Origin: Papio anubis
Lineage: Eukaryota > Chordata > Mammalia > Primates > Cercopithecidae
NCBI RefSeq assembly: GCF_008728515.1
Contig: NC_044983.1
Location: forward strand, 133,419,139 to 133,483,138
DNA: 64,000 nt
Direction of reading: 5' to 3'
Position 1 is the stretch's first letter; each line of letters opens with the position of its first letter. Below are positions 46,141 through 57,339 of this stretch, one piece after another. Made by a program: the position numbers and the translations under genes. The notes under the pieces were generated by a model. The model was not told where the DNA came from. It ran no database searches and worked only from the letters and a program-made list of their open reading frames with translations.

Positions 46141-46310
46141 AATAAAATAAAAAATGAAAAACCACTCTCACTTTTGGTGATCCCACTTCCTAGCAATTAT
46201 ATTAAAATATACCAATTTTAATTATATTAAAGTTTTCCGCAAATGAATCAGAGAAATAGGTATTATTTTTCTACAACATGTGTTTTCGAAATTAGTTACC
46301 TCCTAATAAC
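45755..46310 (+). repeat. Inverted duplication, left arm
   Basis: From TATACCTTGGCTAGGCCACA to TTAGTTACCTCCTAATAA this arm aligns with the reverse complement of 46828-47346. Shared landmarks: ACCATGAGTATTAACTT, TTATTCCCAAGGAACACACA, TTCTATACACCCCACACTGG, a 5'-truncated Alu, TGGTGATCCCACTT, TAGCAATTATATTAAAATA. Roughly 85-90 percent by eye. Homopolymer at 45812-45823 (A12). Confidence 0.93.
45976..46152 (+). mobile_element. 5'-truncated Alu in left arm
   Basis: Only the right-monomer part is present (CCCAGCTACTCAGGAGGCTG onward), with an (AAAT)n tail at 46102-46152. Its truncation point is the same as in the right-arm copy, so the Alu predates the inverted duplication. Confidence 0.92.
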
Positions 46311-46827
46311 TAACTCTTTATTCATAAGCCTTTGTGATTTTACTGCACACTCAAGAAATGTTACAAAGTAAGAAAATCTACCTACAAGGTCTCTGCAAAT
46401 GCACTGACATTTTCATAAAGACTCATGGGACCAATGGACTATCATTTTGAGGAAATGCAGTTAAGCATTATTAATTTTGACTCTGCAGCTTAATTTTTGT
46501 ATTTGGAGCATGTGTGTGTGTGCGTGTGTGTGTGTGTGTACACACATGTGTATCTCAACCATTCCCTAAGCCACTGGGCAGCTTGCATACTCCAGGTAGC
46601 CTGCCATTGGCAGCCAAGGCAAACACAAATAAAATGGTGAGGCCTAGTGAGCGGGTGTCAGTTCTGGTGGAGTTGGGTCTACTTCTGCTGGGCTCATTGT
46701 TGTTTTTTGGGGGGGGTTCGTCTGCATAATAAAAACATGAAATTTTCTCTTTCCTCATTTAAGAATTATTTTTCATGATAGTGGGATGAATTGGGCCTTC
46801 TTTGATAGGCAACAGGATAGTCAAGCA
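46311..46827. other. Spacer of the inverted duplication
   Basis: About 517 bp of single-copy DNA between the arms. It includes a (TG)n tract and a G9 run at about 46708-46716. No gene recognised; a 71-codon plus frame is low-complexity at its start. Confidence 0.6.
46511..46546. repeat. (TG)n tract with palindromic end
   Basis: TG units interrupted once by CG, ending TGTGTGTACACACA, a perfect palindrome. It sits near the start of the spacer between the inverted arms. Confidence 0.93.
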
Positions 46828-47346
46828 TTATTAGGAAGTAACTAATTTTGAAAACACGTGTTGTAGAAAATAAGACATATTTCCTCTGATTCATTTGTGG
46901 GAAATTTGGTATTTTAATATAATTGCTAGAAAGTGGGATCACCAAAGTTAGAGTGTTTTTTATTTTTAATTAATTAATTAATTAATTAATTTGAGGCTGA
47001 ATGTCGCTCTGTTGGCCAGGCTGGAGTGCAGTGGAGCAATCTCGGCTCACTGCAACCTCCGCATCCCAGGTTCAAGTGATTCTTGTGCCTCAGCCTCCTG
47101 AGTAGCTGGAATTACAATCACCGTTTTTGAAATGGCTCTAAGGGACCCAGTGTGGGGTGTATAGAATTTCTGTGAGCAGGACTGTTATCCTGAGAACACT
47201 CGCCTTTCTCATTTTGCACTTCAGAGATCCTGGTACACCTGTCCCTCCCACTGTGTGTTCCTTGGGAATAACTAAAAAAAAAAAAAAAAAAATCCACAAG
47301 TTAATACTCATGGTTAAAAACGAGCCTGTGACTTAGCCAAGGTATA
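46828..47346 (-). repeat. Inverted duplication, right arm
   Basis: Reverse-complement partner of 45755-46310. Reading outward from the spacer: 'ttattaggaagtaactaatt', 'gaaagtgggatcaccaaagt', the antisense truncated Alu, 'cagtgtggggtgtatagaat', 'gtgtgttccttgggaataac', 'actcatggttaaaaacgagc', 'ttagccaaggtata'. It carries an A19 run at 47274-47292 on the same strand as the A12 of the left arm, not its complement. Confidence 0.93.
46967..47118 (-). mobile_element. 5'-truncated Alu in right arm
   Basis: Antisense partner of the Alu at 45976. Its tail has become (AATT)n at 46967-46991 where the left copy has (AAAT)n. Confidence 0.92.
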
Positions 47347-47405
47347 ATAAGAGGTGGGGTCAGGGTTCTAACTCAGACGGTCTGGCTTGTCACTACAATA
47401 TTATT
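47300..47405 (-). mobile_element. MIR SINE at outer edge of right arm
   Basis: 'gtgacttagccaaggtataa', 'ggggtcagggttctaactca' and 'gacggtctggcttgtcacta' form an antisense MIR 5' half. It runs across the outer boundary of the duplication, and MIR-like text also lies at the outer edge of the left arm. Confidence 0.65.
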
Positions 47406-47439
47406 GTATCCTGTAAACCATGGGAAAAAAATCCAAACT

Positions 47440-47815
47440 TCTTAGCAGGTCCTGGTTCACTTGGGGTCATCTCATCGCAGAGTTCCTCTTCCACTCGTCT
47501 CTGTCCCTCTTGCCTGTGACTCTTATTCTTTCTTGAATTCACCAAGTTCATTCCCAATTCAGAGCTTCTGAACTTGGGTATGTTTTTGTCTGGCACTTGG
47601 TGATTTCTCTCCCAACCTTTGTCTAGCTTGTTTCCTTAATTAATTCAGATCTTTGCTCAAATGTCACTTTCTGAGAGAGGAATTCTTGCCCAGTGTTTTC
47701 TTTGAATAGATTCTCTGTTTCACTTGTCGATACGCAAGTCCTTACTCTTTTTTTCTTTAAGGGACTTTAGTTAATTTATTACATATGGGCTTAGTTACTT
47801 TTTGTCTGCATCTCC
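47440..47815 (+). mobile_element. L2 LINE, well preserved
   Basis: Sense L2: 'gaattcaccaagttcattcc', 'agatctttgctcaaatgtca', 'ctttctgagagaggaattct', 'tttttgtctgcatctcctct'. The normal order of L2 ORF2/3' blocks is kept over ~375 bp. Confidence 0.88.
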
Positions 47816-47849
47816 TCTTGAATTTAATAATATTGTTACTTTCAGCAGA

Positions 47850-48070
47850 TCACTACTGAGTGGTGTTACACGCCAGGAGTTATTTGTAATATTTCATGTG
47901 TATGCTGTACTTAACTCATCACATCTTCCTTATGTGGTCAGTTATATGAACAGGTCCCTGTTTTGCAGAAGGGGAAATTTAGGCATAGAGACACCCATTG
48001 ACTTGCCCAAGGCTCCCCAGTTATTAACTCCTGGAGGCAAGATTCAAGTCCAGATGGTCCAGATCCTGGA
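47850..48070 (-). mobile_element. MIR SINE
   Basis: Antisense MIR: 'ttttgcagaaggggaaattt', 'ttgacttgcccaaggctccc', 'gcaagattcaagtccagatg'. 48071-48569 is single-copy with nothing firm. Confidence 0.85.
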
Positions 48071-48569
48071 TCTGGACAAGCGTTGTTTGTCCCGTTCTGC
48101 ACCCATGGTGTTGGGAACAGGACCTGTGGCAAGCGTCTGCTGAAAGAGGGAATCAGCTTTGTTGATAAATGGCCCTGCCATGCAGCTGGCCCAGCAAGAT
48201 GGACCTGAGCTTCATCCTGACCCCCTTATCCACCCTCACTTCTGCCTCTAATCACAATTTTAAGTCCTGTCCATCAGAGCTGTCGCTGCCTTCTTGGATG
48301 TTCAGCTTCCCCTTGTGCCCCTGGCACTGCCTGATTCCTTCCTTTGCTCAGCGTCTTCACCAGCCTCCTTCTCTGCATGCTCCCAGCTCTCATTGGACAT
48401 TCACACTGATGCAGCAGTGACAAGATGAGACTTTTAGGGGTCTCTCAGTGTTCCATGGACTGGCCTCTAGGTTAACGGCACACGTTATTTCAGTTGCTTT
48501 TCTTAAATATGTTACTTGTTTTAAAAAATACAATGAATGAAATGTTTGTCTTATTAATAAATATTTATA

Positions 48570-48770
48570 CAGTGAAGACCGTTTTTAGGAGTATAACTTC
48601 TAGTGTCTGGGTTCAAATCCTGGCTCGACCTCTAAAGTGGTGAGACTTTGGGCAAGCACCCAGTGCCTCAGTTTCTACATATGAGCATGATAGCAGGAGC
48701 AGACTCTGTCTTGCGAGGTCATGTCGCAGATTTACTTAGGTCATGCAAGCCCTTGTCACAGAAGTAATAT
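48570..48770 (+). mobile_element. MIR SINE
   Basis: Sense MIR: 'gtctgggttcaaatcctggc', 'gagactttgggcaagcaccc', 'agtgcctcagtttctacata'. Confidence 0.9.
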
Positions 48771-50574
48771 TCAAATGGCAGCTGCTCTGCCCCTCCTTCT
48801 CACCATCATCGACTCGTGCTATATGTCTTAACTGTTTTTGTATAGATTTCCTTTCTTTCCATATTTCAACTCTGTGACATTGAGGGAGTGACTTAGCAGA
48901 TGCATATGTCTGATCACATGACATGATGCAAGCAGACATCCCTCTCTGTAGCACCTACACGTGAGGGGCCCAGATGCCAGGCCTGGCTGGGTCACATCCT
49001 CTCAGCACAGAGTTGTGCAATGACATGAGAACAGATGGTATCCCAGGTCACGACCAATGGGGCTATGTGTAATTTCAGTGCTTACCCTGAGTTTGCCATA
49101 CCTCTCATTTGGCTTTAACATTCATGAGGAAGAGAGTGTGAACATTTGCTAGATAAAGTAACGGGACTTTGAAACAATAATTGATCCCAAATTTTTATTT
49201 TAAAAAATGAATTTTCGAGTTTTTGAATAATAGCAAGATAAATAGTTACCATGGCGGGGCGGGGCGGGGGGTAAAAATGAATAGCAGAACAAAGATTTTG
49301 AAAAGGGATGGGATGAAATCAAATATATATCACACAAAATACGTATGTACAAACAATGATGCTTGTAGATGTTACATATACTATATCTTATGCTGTCTGA
49401 AAAATAAAAAACTGCTTATCTAAGGCTCCATAGCTCTTGATTTCTAACTTGCATGTCACCTAGAATACTTCACGGTTTCATTGATTTTCTTCAGTAAACG
49501 CCACCCATTTGGACTATATAAACGAAATTATTTTCATAAAATTATGTTTACCTGTTTTACAGATTAGATTTCCATGTAAGATTGAGCTGAGGGGCTGGGA
49601 AAGAAGGAGCTCCGTTACCTAAAAATAATTCAACATAATAAAATGCATGAAGGGCCCAGCACCGGGGACTCGGCTGGTTCGTTGGAAGATCTGAACTGAC
49701 GTTAATTCATGTGGAGTCACCAGAAGATACACAGAGGTTAAAGCCAGACATGAGGATAAGTTTGAAGGTGGAGATTCTGTGAAATGTGAAAGGAAGCCAG
49801 CCAACGCCTTCTGAGGCCATGTGAACGTTCAGGGGTGGGCAGATAAAAACAAGTTGATGAGGATGCCTGAGGAGGAACAGCTAGAGAATTAAGATAAAAA
49901 GACAAGAACCAGAGAGGATTTCAAAGAAGTCTCAGTCCACAGTGAAAAGAGCTATAGACAGGCATTTGATGTAGACTAAAAAGCATTCATTAGTAGCAAA
50001 TACCTGAGCCTTATTTTCAAGGTCTCATTTTGAAATAAAACTTTTCAAGTCATCCCGGACACATGCCTTCACTCAGGCTGGACTGCTTTCTGTTTTTTTT
50101 AAGGGAGGGGCTGCCTTTGCTTGTTCTGTGACGGACCTGCCAAATGTGCTTTTGCCTCTCAAATTTTTAATTTATTTCCTACCAGATCATCAAATTCTGC
50201 AGCTCAATTTTCCACTCCCACTTACACAAAGCCTTTCATATTCCAGGCAGGAATAATGTTGCTTTAAAAGACATAATATTTCCTTAATATTTCATCTGAA
50301 CATTCCTTATGATGCTTTCTGCTTCCTAACCATGGGTTTGTGCAGACCATGGCTTGGCCATCTCCACTAATGTACACTGAGAAGACAGGATGCTTGCATG
50401 TGTCTCCCTCTGTCTCCCCTCTGCTTTGCCTCCTCATGCCTTCATTTCCTTCAGGACTCTGCCGCAGGCTACTCCTTGCAGGAAGTGCCCCTTGGCCTGG
50501 CTGGCAGGCACCTCTGCTTTGTGGCAATCAGGACTTTAAGTGTGCGTGTATTTGTGTAAAAAATATTCAATTCC
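48771..50574. other. Single-copy DNA
   Basis: No element firmly recognised over 1.8 kb, apart from possible MIR/L2 scraps. A GC-box-like tract is listed separately. Frames of 60-88 codons are unsupported. Confidence 0.4.
49253..49271 (+). other. GC-box-like G-rich tract
   Basis: GGCGGGGCGGGGCGGGGGG contains two overlapping GGGGCGGGG motifs (the SP1-type consensus) in an AT-rich setting. There is no CpG island, TATA box or start-site evidence, so a promoter is not claimed. Confidence 0.5.
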
Positions 50575-50660
50575 TCCCTTGGCCCCTGCAGATTCAAGCT
50601 CAGTGAAGGCAGGGACTATGTTTTTATTCCTCTCTCTTCCCAACACAGGATCCAGTATCC
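50575..50660 (+). mobile_element. L2 LINE fragment
   Basis: Sense L2: 'gattcaagctcagtgaaggc', 'agggactatgtttttattcc'. Confidence 0.7.
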
Positions 50661-51169
50661 AAACCCTGGTATTCATCAAGGCTAGCACCCATATCCTGTA
50701 GATAAGGAGACGTTGACTCCCTACAAAGTTGTAGCACAAGAGTCAATGTCAAAGTCACCAAGAGAACCGGCATGATGGGTTCCCAGACCAGTGCCTTTCC
50801 TAGCAGGTTAAATGGCTCCTTTCTCCCTTTTGTACAGATGGAGGAATCTGTGCCTCAGTAGGAGTCTGTATGAGCTAGACGTCAGCCCTTCTTGTGCTTG
50901 TGCATTGAGGAGCCTGGGCAAGGGATTCTTAACCAAAAAAAAAAAAAAAAAAAGAACCAGAAAGGATGTATTGGAATTTGAGTCAGCAGTCAGGAATGTG
51001 TGAGGAGTTATCTCTCATGATCCAGCTCTTCTATGTGGCCAGTTTACCTTCATTGAGAACAGACCCTGAAGATTATTGCCTTGAAGTATTTGACTGTGAA
51101 CCAGAGGAAATAGACTTGTATGGGAAATACAGCAGAGTTTCAGGGCCAAATGAATTTAAAGATTAAATG
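50661..51169. other. Single-copy DNA with A19 run
   Basis: Homopolymer A19 at 50935-50953. A plus frame starting with VASLPSLRTDPEDYCLEVFD-like text (part of 50966-51166) is hydrophilic and acidic, but has no splice sites I can defend. A MIR-like scrap may lie near 50700-50870. Confidence 0.4.
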
Positions 51170-51275
51170 GGAGACTTGCAGACGCAGAGTCATGAAATGA
51201 ATTGATTAAGGTCACTAGTCAGTAGCAAAGCTGGTATTCTGACTCAGGAATGTGAAATCTAAAGACATTTTCACC
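51170..51275 (-). mobile_element. MIR SINE fragment
   Basis: 'gaattgattaaggtcactag' and 'cagtagcaaagctggtattc' form an antisense MIR core. A (TTTG)n stretch follows at 51285-51302. Confidence 0.75.
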
Positions 51276-51584
51276 TGAAATGGTTTTTTTGTTTGTTTGT
51301 TTCATCACGAGAAAAGCCTTCTGTTTCTTTGCAGTTTAAATGGTCAGGAATTTAAGATGCCAGAGATAATTTGTCAATTAATATCTTTTTTATTTTATTG
51401 ATTGTAAATATGTTGCTATTTCATTCATTATGTTAAAAGCTAAACCTTTTAAATTGCCTCAGAGTTTTCCATGTAATGCATGTGGTGTGATTTATTTAAC
51501 CATTCTCCTTATACTGAATATGATTTCAATGTCATTTCTTATGAATGTTGATGTGGACAGCTTTTTGGTTTGGTTTGTTTTTCT

Positions 51585-51649
51585 AGCTTTATTGAGGTAT
51601 AATTGACAAATAAAAATTGCATATTTTTCAGGTCTACCACTTTTTAATT
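51585..51649 (-). mobile_element. Old L1M 3'-UTR scrap
   Basis: 'ctagctttattgaggtataa' and 'ttgacaaataaaaattgcat' are typical antisense L1M 3' UTR text, next to the younger L1. 51303-51584 is AT-rich and may belong to the same old element. Confidence 0.65.
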
Positions 51650-53345
51650 TTATTTTAAAAATATGTTTTATTTAAGTAGCTTTTGGGGTACAGGTGTTTT
51701 TTGATTATATGGATGAATTGTATAGTGGTGAAGTCTGAGATTTTAGCACACCCATCACCCTAGTATTGTACATGGTACCCAATGTGCAATTTTTTATCTT
51801 TCACCCCCTTTCACTCTCCTCTTTCTGAGTCTCCAAAGTCCTTTATACCATTCTGTACACCTTTCCATACCCACAGCCTAGCTCCCACTTATCAGAACAT
51901 ACAGTATTTGGTTTTCCATTCCTGAGTTACTTCACTTAAAATAATGGCCTCCAACTCCACCTAAGTTATTGCAAAATACATCATTTTATTCTTTTTATGG
52001 CTGAGTAGTATTCAATGGTGTGGATATAGCTTTTTTTCTTTACCTATTCATTGGTTGATGGACACTTAGGTTGGTTCCATATCTTTGCAGTTGTGAATTG
52101 TGCTGCAATAAACATACGCATGCAGGTGCATTTTTGAATATAATGACTTCTTTCTCTGTGGGTGGATTCCCAGCACTGGGATTGCTGGGTCAAATGGTAG
52201 GCCTACTTTAAGTTCTTTAAGAAATCTCCATGCTGTTTTCCATAGGGTCGGTACTAATTTACATTCCCACCAGCAGTGTATAAGCATTTCCTTTTCACCA
52301 TATCTATGCCAACATCTACCGTTTTTTGACTTTTTAATAATATTCATTCTTGCAAGGGTAAGGTGGTATCTCATTGTAGTTTTAATTTGAATTTCCCTGA
52401 TGGTTAGTTATGTTGAGCATTTTTGCATGTGTTCATTGGTCATTTGTGTATCTTCTTTTGAGAAATGTCTATTCATGTCATTTGCCCACTTTTTGATGGG
52501 ATTTTTTTTTTCTTGCTAATTTGTTTGAGCTCCTTGTAGATTCTAGATATTAGAGCTTTGTCAGATGTAGAGTTTGCAAATATTTTCTCCCATTCTGTAA
52601 GTTGTCTGTTTACTTTGATAGTTATTTACTTTGTTGTATAGAAACTTTTTAGCTTAATTAGGACTCATCTATTTATCTTTGTTTTTGTAACATTTGTGTT
52701 TGGGTTCTTTGTCATAAAGTCTTTGCGTAGGCCAATGTCCAGAAGAGTTTTTCCTAGGTTATCTTCGAGAATTGTTCTGATTTCACGACTTAGATTTAAG
52801 TGTTTGACTCATCTCGAGTTGATTTTTGTGTAAGGTGAGAGATAAGGATTGATTCAGTTTCATTCTTCTACCTGTGGCTATCCAGTTTTCCCATCATCAA
52901 TTATTAATTAGGATATCTTTCCCCAATTTATTTTTTGTAGGGTTTGCTGAAGATCAGTTAGTTGTAAGTTTGACTTTATTTCTGAGTGCTCTACTCTTTT
53001 CCACTAGTCTATGTGTCTACTTTTATAGTAGTACCATCCTGATTTAGAACTATAGCCTTGTAGTATAATTTGAAGTCAGGTAATGTGATTCCTCTAGATT
53101 TGTTCTTTATGCTTAGGATAGCTTTGGCTATTCAGGTTCTTTTTTGGTTCCACATGAATTTTAGGATTGTTTATTCTAATTCTGTGAAAGATGATGTTGG
53201 TATTTTGATAGGAATTGCACTGAATCTGTAGATTGCTCTGGGCAGTTTCAAATGGTCATTTTCAAATATTGAAATGGTCATTTTCACGATATTGAGTTTT
53301 CCAATCCATGACATGAGATGTGTTTCCATTTGTTAAGGTCTGCAA
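51650..53345 (-). mobile_element. L1PB/L1MA-grade LINE-1
   Basis: Antisense, continuous from the 3' UTR ('gcttttggggtacaggtgtt', 'gcacacccatcaccctagta') through ORF2 ('tggttccatatctttgcagt', 'gttgtctgtttactttgata', 'gatagctttggctattcagg') to ~53345. Frames over it, such as 102 codons at 52066-52374, are ORF2 pieces with frameshifts. The ORF2 frame is broken throughout. Confidence 0.92.
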
Positions 53346-53604
53346 TGTGATGATTTGATATATGTATATATTGTAAAATAATTACCAGCCCTTTGACTGT
53401 TTGGACTCTTTCATGAATTTTATATGAACTCAATATGAATTTTAAAACAATTTTTCTAGTTCTGTGAAGAATATCAATGGTGGTTTTAATAGGAGTAGCA
53501 TTCAATCTATAAATGGCTTGGGGCAGTATGGCCATTTTAATGATATTGATTCTTCCTATCCATAAGCATGGAATGTTTTTCCCTTTGTGTGTGTTCTTTT
53601 TGCA
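53346..53604 (-). mobile_element. Second L1 fragment repeating the same ORF2 segment
   Basis: After a short piece of L1 3'-UTR-like text ('gatatatgtatatattgtaa'), the ORF2 block 'gttttaataggagtagcatt ... ggcttggggcagtatggcca' appears again, already seen at about 53205-53260. Confidence 0.75.
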
Positions 53605-54765
53605 CAAGATTGCTTTGGCTATTTGAGGACTTTTGTGGTTTCATATGAATTTTAGGTTTTTTTTTTCTATTTATGTGAAAAAATACTGGAAATTTGACAG
53701 GGCTTACATCAAATCTATAGATTGTTTTAAATGGCATGGACATTTTAACAATATTAGTTCTTTTAATCCGTGAACGTGAGATATCTTTACATGAATCTGT
53801 GCCCTTTTCAGTTTCTTTCATTAGTGTCTTATATTTTCAGTGTATAGACCATTTACTGCCTTGCTTAAATTTGTCTCTAAGTATTTTGTTGTTTTTGTAG
53901 CTACTGTACATGGGATTGCTTTATTGATTTCTTTCTGAGGGATTTTGTTGTTAGCATACGGAAACACAACTGATTTTTTAATGTTGATTTTTTAATCCTT
54001 CATCTTGACTAAATTTTTTTATTGATCCTAACAGTTTTTTGATGGAGTTTTTAGGCTTCTGTATATATGAGATCATGTCATCTGCCAACAGAAACAAACT
54101 TTACCTCTTCCTTTAAAATACGGAGGTCCTTTTACTCTTGTTCAATTTCTCGGGCTAAGCCTTTCAGTACTGTGTTGAACTGAAGTGGTAATAATGGGTA
54201 CCCTTGTTTTGATTCTGATCTTAGAGGAAAAGCTTTCAGCTTTTCACCATTGAGTATGATGTTAGCTGTAGGCTTGAAATATATGGTCTTTATTATTTAT
54301 TTTATACCTAATTTGTTGAGAATTTTTATCGTGAAAGGATGTTGAATTTTATCATGCTTTTTTGCATCTATTGAGATGATGATACGGTTTTTGTCTTTCA
54401 TTCTGTTGATATGCTGTATTATATTTACAGATGTTCATGTGTTGAACATCCTTGCATCTGAGTAGATCCTATTTGATTATGGCATATGATCCTTTTAATG
54501 TGCTGTTGAAATAGGCTTGCTAGTATTTTGTTCCAAATATTTGCATCTATGTTCATCAGATATATTGGCCTGTATATTTTTTTATTGGATGACCTTATCT
54601 TGTTTTGGTATCTAGGTAATGCTGGCCTCAAAAAATGAGTTTGGAAGTGTTACCTCCTATTCTGTTTTTTGGAAGAGTTTTAGAAGGATCGACATTCATT
54701 CTTCTATAAATGCTTGTATGATGGACATTTTATGCCTAAGTTCTGCCAGTGTCTTTGTCTCTTAC
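53605..54765 (-). mobile_element. Third L1 fragment, ORF2 (old)
   Basis: Antisense ORF2 restarts at 'caagattgctttggctattt', gives a third version of the 'tctatagattgttttaaatg ... acaatattagttc' block, and continues collinearly ('catctgccaacagaaacaaa', 'cttgttttgattctgatctt', 'atgctggcctcaaaaaatga') to about 54765. Confidence 0.85.
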
Positions 54766-57129
54766 CTTAGAAATATCTTCCATTAGTCAAATGCCTGGTC
54801 AATAAGTATGCTTATAGGTGACTTTGGAGGTTCCAGTCTTTCACTAAGATATGCTATTCAATCAGTCTAAATATAGCTGCTTTGATCCAGCCGGTTTTCA
54901 GTTAGCCTGTTTGTTCAGATTCAGGCTATTGTCAGGTAGCTCTGCATGTGGTGGTTTTGAAAAGTTTCAAAGAGCTAGTAGTAGATATTTGATACATTTT
55001 TCAGATCCCAAGAACATACGGCAGGGTATGGAGATGCAGAAAGTCCCCTTCCAGGTCCCTGAGCCTCCTAGTCACTCATCTATGGCAGGCAGCATGACAT
55101 AATGAGAACTGGGCAGGAGTTAAAGGCAGGAGAGGCTCAATCTCCATGGCTGATCGTGTATGCTTGCTCCCTTGCCTGGAGTTTGGGCTTCATGAGAACA
55201 AGGGTTAGCAGGATCTCAAGCAAGTCAATCAAAATGTCTCAGCCACAGTCTCCTCATCTCATGCGAACAGCAGCTTCCTAATATCTTCCTCCCCCTTTTG
55301 TTTTCCCAACCCACCCCAACACCCTCGCAACCAAATTCCTGCACTAAGTCTCTCTCTGCTTGAAATACCTAGAGCAGTTTCTGCTCCCCTAACCCAACAC
55401 TGCTACAATGAGAAAATAAGCCATCAGGAGTAAAAATCAAAATAAATAAGTTACAACAGAATCAAGTCGGATGTTTCAAAACCCAGTTTCTATTTCTCAA
55501 GTGGGGTCTTTCCTCATGAAATCAAGAGAACATAACAATAATTCAAACAAACAAAACACACACACACACACAAACCCCAACGTTTCAAGAAGAAAAATGG
55601 TAAAAGTTAAAGATAGACACATTGAGACCACTAAGTTCTTATTTTAAATAAACAAAATCTGGGCATTCACTGCTCTAAAGGGACTGAAAGGTGACATGGC
55701 CAAGACATGGATTCAACTTCTAGGTATCGTTTCACTTCTGATTGAAATCCAGCTCACCCTCCCAGCCTCCATGAATCCCCCTCTTCAGAATCACTGAGTC
55801 CTTGCTCCTCTAACAGATACCTCTGACCACACCTTCACTTCCTTAGCTCTGCCTTCCCTGCCAAGGGTGGGCAGGCTCAGAAGTTCAAGCATCCTTACCC
55901 AGCTTATAAGGGGGGACTCGGTGATGATTCATGATGTGGACCCCCAATGCAAAGCTCTGTTGAGCACTCACTGAGAGGCAGCCCTCTGTTTTTAAATGCT
56001 CATCTCAAGGCTCTGGACACTGTCTTCCTGACACAGTGTTTTTAGGCTCCACATTTGGCCTGGCATGATTTAACAACGACTCTTCCTGAGTGTGATGTTC
56101 TTGCCTTGATATAGCTGATGATCTGTCATGTCACAGGCAACTCTGATGGTGCCGCTGGGTGTGCTGCCCCTTGAGTATTGGATGCGCCATAATCACTGAA
56201 TGAGATAAAAATGAAAACAAGCAACAACGACAACAACAAAAGTCCCCTTTTCTTGTACTCAGCAAAGGCAACCAACTCCCAGGATGATTGGGATGGACAG
56301 GAGCATGGGTGACAACATAATGTGCTGGTGGCTTTAGGGGGCTCAGCCTCCTAGATAAGATGTAACTGGTGCAAAAGAGAAATGCAACAGCAGATTCCAA
56401 AAGTAGGTCTATAAACAGAGGTCTTAATGGTGTGTTAGTAAACAGTGCTGAGGAGTTAGTTGGAGTACACTCAGGATGACTCTGAAAAAAATGCAAGTTT
56501 CCTCCTTGCCCTAAGTGGGTCTCCTGGGAAGACGCCACTGAGCTGGAGCCACTTCTGAGAAATGTCCAGGGCCATGGTTTTTGGGCTAAAGCAGATAGAA
56601 GTGGAGTGAGGGAGTGCCAGCCCCAGCAGAGCTCAGTAAATGAGTTTATTGATTGAGTGACTGAACAATTCATTTGTCACTGCATCAGTCTCTCAGTCAG
56701 TAAAGATTCTTCCTTCAACAACTCTGAGGGGCAAAGATAAGGCAGAAAATAAGAAGAATATTCTCCATTATTGAGAGATTGTGATACCTATTGGGTGGGC
56801 ATACATGGCAATTGTAAACTCACACATCTTGATGGCAGAGGCTTGGACAACCTGTCTGCAAGAATCTCTCTCTTTTATTTTACAAAAAGGAAAATAGAGG
56901 TTTCCATCTACAGAGAAACTGGACCTGTAGCCAAGGAAATGAAGATAAAATGTCCAGAGGAAAACCAGGCTGACAGTGGGTAATGAGAGACTTGTCAGAG
57001 AGGTGTGGAGAAAGCAGAAAAGCAAATGCTTTGTGTTTTCAGATGAAACTGGCTGGGCAGAACCCTGTTTTAGGCAGACTTCCAGCCTGCATAGGCAAGT
57101 GTTGTAATCAGAAGGACATCTGTGTACAC
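54766..57129. other. Single-copy DNA
   Basis: A 2.4-kb stretch in which I recognise no element with confidence. It holds a (CA)n tract at 55556-55572. The 180-codon minus frame 56131-56673 (starts MNCSVTQSINSFTELCWGWH) lacks splice, domain or codon evidence. 'CAACAACGACAACAACAA' at about 56222-56239 is a small CAA repeat. Confidence 0.4.
55556..55572 (+). repeat. Short (AC)n microsatellite
   Basis: About eight CA units after AACAAACAAAAC. Confidence 0.9.
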
Positions 57130-57210
57130 TGCAGACCTACTGGGTGCACTTAACATTTCCAGGCACTGCTCCGAAGCTCTGCAGGTTGGATAATCTTTGA
57201 TACCTGCTCT
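57130..57210 (-). mobile_element. MIR SINE fragment
   Basis: 'ctactgggtgcacttaacat' and 'ttccaggcactgctccgaag' resemble the antisense MIR 3' part. Short and worn. Confidence 0.5.
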
Positions 57211-57339
57211 AGAACATTTTTAGGAGATTTTATTAATGGGTGGTTTCTTTTTGAGGAATTTTATCTTTTTGCTTTCTCCTTAAAATAAAATAATCGTCTT
57301 AAAAGAAAAATACTTTGATCTGCTTGTTCTCTTTCTTCA

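Noticed and set aside
56131..56673. 180-codon minus-strand gene
   Set aside because: No support beyond length. Kept only as a note under the repeat-poor stretch.
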